Part shown: piece by piece, positions 57,764 to 64,000 of the stretch
How positions within the stretch are numbered: position 1 is the first letter of the stretch
Layout of the letters: every line of letters starts with the position of its first letter
NCBI RefSeq assembly: GCF_001540865.1
Contig: NC_033621.1
Coordinates: 11,202,393-11,266,392 of the forward strand
Direction of reading: 5' to 3'
Source: Ananas comosus
Lineage: Eukaryota; Streptophyta; Magnoliopsida; Poales; Bromeliaceae
Length of the DNA: 64,000 nt
Translations under genes and position numbers: made by a program
Notes under the pieces: generated by a model
Seen by the model: only the letters and a program-made list of their open reading frames with translations
Databases searched by the model: none
Told to the model about the DNA's origin: nothing

Positions 57764-57880
57764 CCATTCTCTTTTTTTTTTTTTTTTTTGAGAAATAGTA
57801 GTATCGCTTCATTCAATTAGATAGTGAATTAAGCTACATAGTGAGATGGCCAGGCCTCTGGAAAAGAAAGAAAAAAACGT
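57764..57880 (-). mobile_element. Poly(A)-tailed retroposed fragment (- strand)
   Basis: A run of about 18 T (57772-57789) followed by GAGAAATAGTAGTATCGC; read on - it is a body ending ..ACTATTTCTC plus poly(A). This resembles the 3' end of 25598-25702. Confidence 0.4.
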
Positions 57881-58574
57881 TCACAAGTAGGGGATAGTTT
57901 TCAAAAAAAAAAGAATTAAAAATGGCCAGCGACTGAGAAAAATACCATTTGCCCCTAGCATTTGATTTTATATACATTTGAATCCGCAATGTCAAGTATA
58001 GCCTCAACATTACTGTAGTATTTATATCTTCGTACTGAGAAAAAAGAGGGAGCACAAAAAAAAAAAAGAAAAAAAAAAAAGAAGAATGTGCCGCTTATCT
58101 TTTGAATTATTTTGAGCTTAAATTTTAAAGCTAGCTAACTTAAATCAAGTACATTAAAACATTAGATAGTAAAATTAAAATTCAGTAAGATTGGGTAGTA
58201 GACTTGATGATTCATCTACAATTTAGAACTTATTTTGTACATTTTTCAAAAAAAAAATTTCCAAATTTCATAGAAAATTCTCCATTTCAGTTTTTTATCC
58301 AAAAAAACAAAACCTCTGAAGAGAGAATTCCCATAAAAAAAATATTATTCTCGAAATAATTTTTTTACAAATTTCCAAATAATTCTTCACAAATTTCCAA
58401 AGGGAAAGCGTCGTCGTCCAACTCAGCTAAAGATAATTAAAAGGTAAAACCAAACTACAACATCTAAAAAAAATAGCAAGAATCCAAATATAAGGCCGAA
58501 ATACTGGTGAGCACACCTTAAAAATAACTTATATATTCCTCTAAATTTCTAATCAACGATAAGCTTTTAATACC
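57881..58574. other. AT-rich spacer, no gene seen
   Basis: A-rich runs at 57901-57912 and 58056-58080. No coding signal. Confidence 0.6.
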
Positions 58575-58745
58575 GACCGTCTCTAAAACAAATAGCAAAA
58601 GACTTAGGTGGTTGGTACACGACATCCAAGTTCAGTGATTGATTCACATTTCCACCTAAGTTTATTTCTAAAGTGAAATAAACGACGCTGGTGGTGTACT
58701 ACCTATCTCTCTCCAAAAAAAAAATAATAAAAAAAATAAAAAAAA
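58575..58745 (+). mobile_element. tRNA-derived SINE, copy 2
   Basis: Head GACCGTCTCTAAAAC.. GACTTAGGTGGTTGGTACAC, a diverged B box in CCAAGTTCAGTG, body TTGATTCACATTTCCACC.. AAGTGAAATAAACGACG, and end CCTATCTCTCTCC plus an A-rich tail. It matches the - strand copy at 16905-17063 in order. Confidence 0.8.
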
Positions 58746-58976
58746 CTTTTAATACCTTAAAAAAATATCTTCCCAGTTACTCATTCTCTTTTCTTTCTTT
58801 TCTTTTCTTCATATGAACAAACACTTTCTTTTTTTTAAAAAAAAAATCCCTTAAATGAAATAATTTGGAATCAGATGTAAAAGAGATGTAATTTGGTAGG
58901 AGATGAACTTCTCGTTTGAAATTATTTATATAAAGCAACTCTAAAAAAAAAATCAATGCGAAACGAAGATAAAGAG

Positions 58977-61040
58977 TTATAAAACCGAAATTTCGATACG
59001 TGGGAAAGCCTGCTGCAGCTGCTTAATCATCTGAAAACTCTCTCTTTGACGAGCTCCGTGGATGGTCATCTTCGTCAGTGAAGTCGCAACTCGGAATAAG
59101 AACTCCAGAAAGTCATATTCATATCTCTGCCCTTGAGGCCTGTAGATTGATATATCAACCAACTGCTTGAGCGACACGCCGTGAGAATCCCAATAACCGC
59201 CTCGGCCGAAACCGCCTTTTGCCTCGAAATAATTAGCGTAATCCTGAGACCAAAGAAACAAAAGAAAACAAATTAGATTGCATTTCTCTTACAGATATAT
59301 ATGCAAATCAAAGGAAAGCCATTCGCAAATGGATTTCCTAGAAAAAAAAACCCGGTAAAGTATTTTCCATCCATTTGATTTTTCCATGAAAAGTATGTTC
59401 CTTTTTTTTTCCCCTGATTTCACGGAAAATTACGGAATTCATCCTGAAAACAAAAACTATGGTAAGGGTTGTTTTTCTGTGGAAAGCTATTGTTTTTTTT
59501 TACCCCCGATAAACCGCTTTCCATGTTTTTCCGATGAACAAAACACCTCCTTCGATGCACGAGATCAAGGATCCGCACAAAGTGCGAGAAAATCTTCTGC
59601 TTCGAGGTGTAGAGAATGTGCTTCATAGCTAAAGATAATGGGCACTGTAATTATAAATCTGTAGTGATTCCGATTGACTCACAATATTCTGTTCAGATTC
59701 TACATAGAAGGAAACAACCAATGTCTCGAGTTTAGAGGAGTGCTTGAGCAAGAAGGCAACACCCAACGAATCGAATTCTGCAAAGTTGGCCGATATTCCC
59801 AGATGCTTGAGATTTCCATAGTTTGGAGCCGGCGGATTTGGCTGATCGCGCTGATCGAAAGCAAACTGACTCAATATCTGCATTATTTAGCATTCATGCA
59901 TTAGTTTTATACCCAACAAGCGTAAGAGTTAGAAAGAAACCGGTTATCGAATTGATAATATTAATACAACATCAGAATTCAGTTTAGTTAGCAATCATGA
60001 ACAACTTTGCGACCACACATACCTTCATAGAGCTCTCTAACACGACCAGCCGATTAACTCGAAGCTTGGTAAACGCAGTAGTCAGAGAGCCATTGTACAG
60101 TGAGTCCATGCAAGAGCGCCGATAGTTCAGAGGTATGAGGAAGGACGAGACGAGAGAAGCCGGGATGGAGTCAATAGTGGAGGAGCGCGGTGGCGGGCCA
60201 CACCACACCAAAGTCTGAAGTCCTGGCGCGGACAGCTTGAAGTGAGTCAGGCTGAGATGATCATTCAGCTGGAACACCATCACTGTCTTGATGCTGGGGC
60301 AGCAGATGCTGAGGCCGCTCATTGATCTGTATATCTTTTCTAACCTCAAAAACTCTAAAAGCGGGGAGTTCACCTCGAGCGAAAACCAAGGTACGGATTC
60401 GAATATCATCCTCCAATCCTTAAGAACAGGACAGCTTTTAGAGATCGCGTCGTTGGCCATGGGGGCGAAAACCACTTGCGTGAGATCAAGATTCTCTAAT
60501 GAAGGCAAGAATGCAGTGGCGGGCCAATCGATCACCGCTGCGCCCCCTCGAAAATGAAGACATAGCACTCTTAGTGATGGCAGGTGGAAGACGGAGGGCA
60601 ACTTGACAAAAGAGTAAGCACCATAAAGACTAAGATCGAGTGACTGCAGTGCAGAGTTACTCACGTAGCGAATCCAATTGTCGAGTTTGGTTTTGTCGCG
60701 AAGTTTTCTCCTCATTCCGAGGGCGAAGGAGCGGACAGGAACGGCGTGGTGGCGATGCCTTAGAGCGGAGTCAACCAAGTTAAACAAATGCGCAGTTCTC
60801 AACTTCCGGATCCCGAGAAGGAAAATATGGCTGGGTGAAGGAAATGTCAGGGGCGGTCTGCCAGATTGTCCGCCATCGTCGAGAGAGGGCGGCTGTGGCG
60901 ATCGCTTTTTCGTAGGGAAGCAAGGAGAGGATCTCGTGGATGAGATGGTCAGGAAGAAGACTGATGCGATCCACCTTCGCCTCCTTGACCTCCTCCTCGC
61001 TTTGTCTTTGTCTTTTACTTTTCAATGCTTCTACCGTCAT
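58977..61040 (-). pseudogene. F-box/LRR/FBD protein, right copy, single-base frameshift in exon 1
   Basis: Paralogue of the gene at 14-2309, on the other strand. Exons: 61040-60023, 59877-59683 and 59243-58977, with intact GT/AG. Exon 1 has the F-box (DRISLLPDHLIHEILSLLP at about residues 24-42, ending SRRWRTIWQTAPDISF). Exon 1 is 1018 nt, one too many. At about 60782, in a TTTGTTTAAC run, the frame hits a stop after ..EVENCAFV; the sequel NLVDSALRHRHHAVPVRSF is in the next frame. The LRR-like part (LQSLDLSLYGAYSF, LRVLCLHFRGG) and the C-terminal FBD (YEYDFLEFLFRVATSLTKMT) are otherwise open. It is either a recent pseudogene or a homopolymer error. The product, if made, would be an SCF substrate receptor of unknown target. 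Confidence 0.85.
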
Positions 61041-62740
61041 AGGATGTTGGGCCGAGATGATACATTGCAGCCATGTTTTCTTTCTCTTTTTGTCTGGATG
61101 AATCGTTTAATCTCTTTGCGATGCTTCTCTCATTGTCTGAAGTCCTTTCTTCTTTTTGCTTTAATTAATTCTTCAACGTCTCCTTGATGCTTTTTCACAT
61201 GCACGAAACCAAACCGAAGTCACAATTGGAAAAAAAAACTATAGAAATACACTACCATTGATAATTCATTAGATACAAAAGATTAAAGAAATTGGAGAAA
61301 ATCTTCCTATTATTTTTTTTTTCACTAAAAGTTGGTCTTATTATGCAATTGAAGTTAAGGATTGCTCCAAATGTTAGTAGATTTATAAGATCTATATATC
61401 TTAAGCATGCAAAAACTTTTGTAAAACATTTCCATCCGAAAAACTCAAAAAGATCGGAAAAAAAAAAAATATCAATATAGCGTCGACACGATTCTGTGAC
61501 ATGCGCCGCACGATCTGTTACGTGTGGCACAAACAATCATTGGTAGTGTCTAATCTCCTTTTACTCACAATTTTAAGTTTTTCGATTCCACTCTATGTTT
61601 CTCTTTATCTTTAGCATGCCTATGTTCATTTCTTAGTTATAAGCACCTAATTTTAGGGATAGATGTAGGTTCTATAGACGTAAGTTTTGTTCATATCCTA
61701 ATTTGATTTTCATTATATTAGTTTTTTTACATATCCACACTTGCTATCTATAAAAGATGAAGTTTCTATATATCTGTCAAAAGTGTAAAAAGAACTTACA
61801 TATCTCTTCAAATTTAAAGTCAACCTACAAACCCCTATAATATCTTGCAAAAATACCCTTCCAGTTAAATTTCTGCCAATCAATATTAAATTCCCTAGGG
61901 TGTCCTCAATCCTCTCTCTATTCCCTTGTTGTTATTATACAGTAAAATCTTTTTTATTTTATTCTCCTTTCTTTAGCAAACGCCAAATTTTGAAGATCTA
62001 AAGGAAAAGAATTTTGTTGCCGGAGTTTATTAGAACCTGATGATGAGAAGCACAAATAGATTATCGAAAGCATATTCACGATATAATCGAACAAATAGAA
62101 AGAGTATTTAAGACAAGATCCAAGTATTCATACCCAAGATTCAATCCTACCACAAATACCTAGATGAAATGAGAGTATCAAAAGCTACAAAAAGAAGAAC
62201 ACCTTCAATATACAAAAATGTGCTGGTACTGAATAACAAATTAGAGTGCAGGTTTAAAAAACTGCGAACTTTTTATACAGGTAATCAATCAACAAACATC
62301 ATTTATATCATATAGTTAAAGAAGTACGCAACCCAATCTAAAGTAGAGAATATAAGAGACAGAAAAGAACATGAGGAACATGAGTAGCATAAAGAAGAAC
62401 TAATATTTTTAAAAGTATGAATAATAAAAAAGAGAATTTATTCTAGAATCAATCAGTTAGGAAAAAATAAAAGCATATCATGCGTCAAAATCAAATCTAA
62501 ACTTTTTAGAGGACAATTTGGAGCAACAGTAATAACCGAAAGAAGTACGACAACTAAAGAAATTACATGTTACTATAGTTAAAAGGGGAAAAAAAAAGGA
62601 AAACAAAAACTTCTAGGTCTCATCCTCCATTATATCCATTTCCTTTTCCTCTCTCTGTAAACTAAGATTCCACAGTAATCAAATGAACGAAGGTAAGCTA
62701 AATCAGATTATTTCAATCTCCATACCTTTATGCCTTGTTC
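61041..62740. other. AT-rich spacer upstream of the right F-box gene, no gene seen
   Basis: The first 150 bp should hold the - strand promoter; no clear TATA box could be chosen. The rest is low in GC without a credible frame. 61780-61860 contains text in the style of the 'acccct' Mutator-like MITEs but no ends. Confidence 0.55.
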
Positions 62741-63180
62741 AGATGTCGGATGATGATAACTTATTCAACATGAAGATTTTTCGGTGTAATTGGAGGGTAG
62801 GAGTTTGATTTTTGCTCCTTGAAAAGCCTTCACATCCATGATGAAGTAGAATAGCATATGTTATCTACGACATGATTTATCTAATTCCTAAAAAAATTAC
62901 TTAACAGCCGAATATATTATTCCATTCTAGATAATTGATAACACTCCTAGCTTCCAAGACAATAAAAAATCCTCATATTGAGTAGCATATCAATGGATAA
63001 CTTATTACGACATCGAGCATAATAAGTTATCCTTGGATAACTTATTTGGTACGAGGTTTTAGTGTGATTGTAAAAACAAGAGTTTGATTTTCGCTCCTTG
63101 AAAGGTATTGATATTCATGATTTGATAGGAGAGCATATTTCACCTAGGATAGCATAATTAGCAATAAATAATGCAACTAA
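62740..63180. repeat. Diverged direct repeat of about 280 bp with a palindrome
   Basis: 'agtttgatttttgctccttgaaaagcc' at about 62800 and 'agtttgattttcgctccttgaaagg' at about 63081 have similar flanks. AATAAGTTATCC and GGATAACTTATT at about 63019-63045 form a 12-bp inverted repeat with a 2-3-bp gap. Confidence 0.6.
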
Positions 63181-64000
63181 AATTTCACATTCGTGTTCAC
63201 ATCTTTATACGCCTATGTTATATTTGAATAAAATCTGAGTTACAAAACATAATGGCAGTTTCAACATGCAACTCATAATAAAATAAATGAAGAATACAAT
63301 AAACCACCCTATCCCCCTAAAATATTTATTAACGTCCCTCTTATCTCCCCACAAAAAACAATCAAACTCCCCTTTAAACCGCCCTTATCACCCTATACTC
63401 GTATGTGAACTTTTTATCCTTTTTCAGAAAAACATCACTACTTATGTCTACCATGAGAGAAATATTACTAGATATTCTACATTTGTGAAGGAATATATAT
63501 ACACACACGCACTCTTGAACAAAAAAGAAAAGGCCATAAGTGAGATAAAAGGCCTACAAACAATCAGAGCATTCTTAAACTAGTTGAAGCAAAAAGGCCA
63601 TAAAATCTAAACTATGAACATTAGGAAGTCATAACGAAAAAGCCATACAAAAATCAGCTACTCCATTATATCATACTCTATCCCAATTCCCTAATTTGAT
63701 TCTTTTTTTTATGAAGAATTCACTTAACACCATGAAAAGCAAGAAGCAGCCAAATCTCTTCTTTGCAGGAGAGGTAAGATTTGATATTTCCAAACAAGAT
63801 TAGGTCGTGCGAAAGATGCATTACAAAAGGAGAATTGGATGCAGTTGCTCAACACTGATGGAATTTGGCAGTTCATATGGTCAATTCGAATATTGCGATT
63901 AGTGCGACGACAGATATAAGGCCACTGACATAATTTCTTACGCTGAAAAGGCTGAAAGTAACTAAGATTGCTCGATAATGTATGCTTATTGTTAAAAAGC
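63181..64000. other. Right-edge AT-rich stretch, no gene seen
   Basis: Short frames (up to 98 codons at 63287-63583) have no motif and follow base composition. A gene running out of the window cannot be excluded. Confidence 0.5.

Noticed and set aside
1..64000. tRNA or rRNA genes, viral insertions, or a linked metabolic gene cluster
   Set aside because: I looked for cloverleaf boxes, rRNA-conserved words and viral or retroelement protein motifs and saw none beyond the SINE heads. The genes present belong to unrelated processes.

Overview
This is nuclear DNA of a flowering plant, most likely a monocot. The genes have introns, and first exons are very GC-rich while introns and spacers are very AT-rich. 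No bacterial or organellar gene order is present. Several repeat families here (a tRNA-derived SINE, long-TIR foldback elements set in TA/GA microsatellites, Tourist-like and hAT elements) remind me of Ananas (pineapple) and other commelinid monocots. That species guess is inference from memory of such repeats. Three single-N positions (2780, 8198, 14337) look like assembly joins.

Layout. At the left edge is an F-box/LRR/FBD gene on + (14-2309). Next come a plastid-targeted DUF3054 membrane-protein gene on - (4446-7348) and a chloroplast AAED1-like (PRXL2/AhpC-TSA) thioredoxin-fold gene on - (9971-14059). A gene-free block from about 14.1 to 27.1 kb follows. It holds Mutator-like, hAT, SINE and foldback elements and an unusual run of about 4.6 kb (19.1-23.7 kb) made of successive, unrelated tandem-repeat motifs, including an array of small hairpins. 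The second half is gene-richer: a 16-exon PAPS-reductase-type FAD synthase on + (27301-39100), an RsmE-family rRNA methyltransferase on + (41000-45891), an ACT-domain-repeat (ACR) protein on + (51775-57057), and a second F-box/LRR/FBD gene on - (58977-61040). The last 3 kb show no gene.

The genes are housekeeping or regulatory singletons and do not form a pathway cluster. The two F-box genes are paralogues with the same three-exon plan. They lie at opposite ends, point towards each other, and each is broken by one single-base frameshift at a different place. Much of the intron and spacer sequence can be assigned to small transposable elements, many with target-site duplications visible by eye, and there are several clear nestings. 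I found no defence system, CRISPR array, virus insertion, rRNA or tRNA gene. The most unusual parts are the 19.1-23.7 kb repeat mosaic with its hairpin array, and three foldback families that share terminal motifs and sit beside TA/GA microsatellites.
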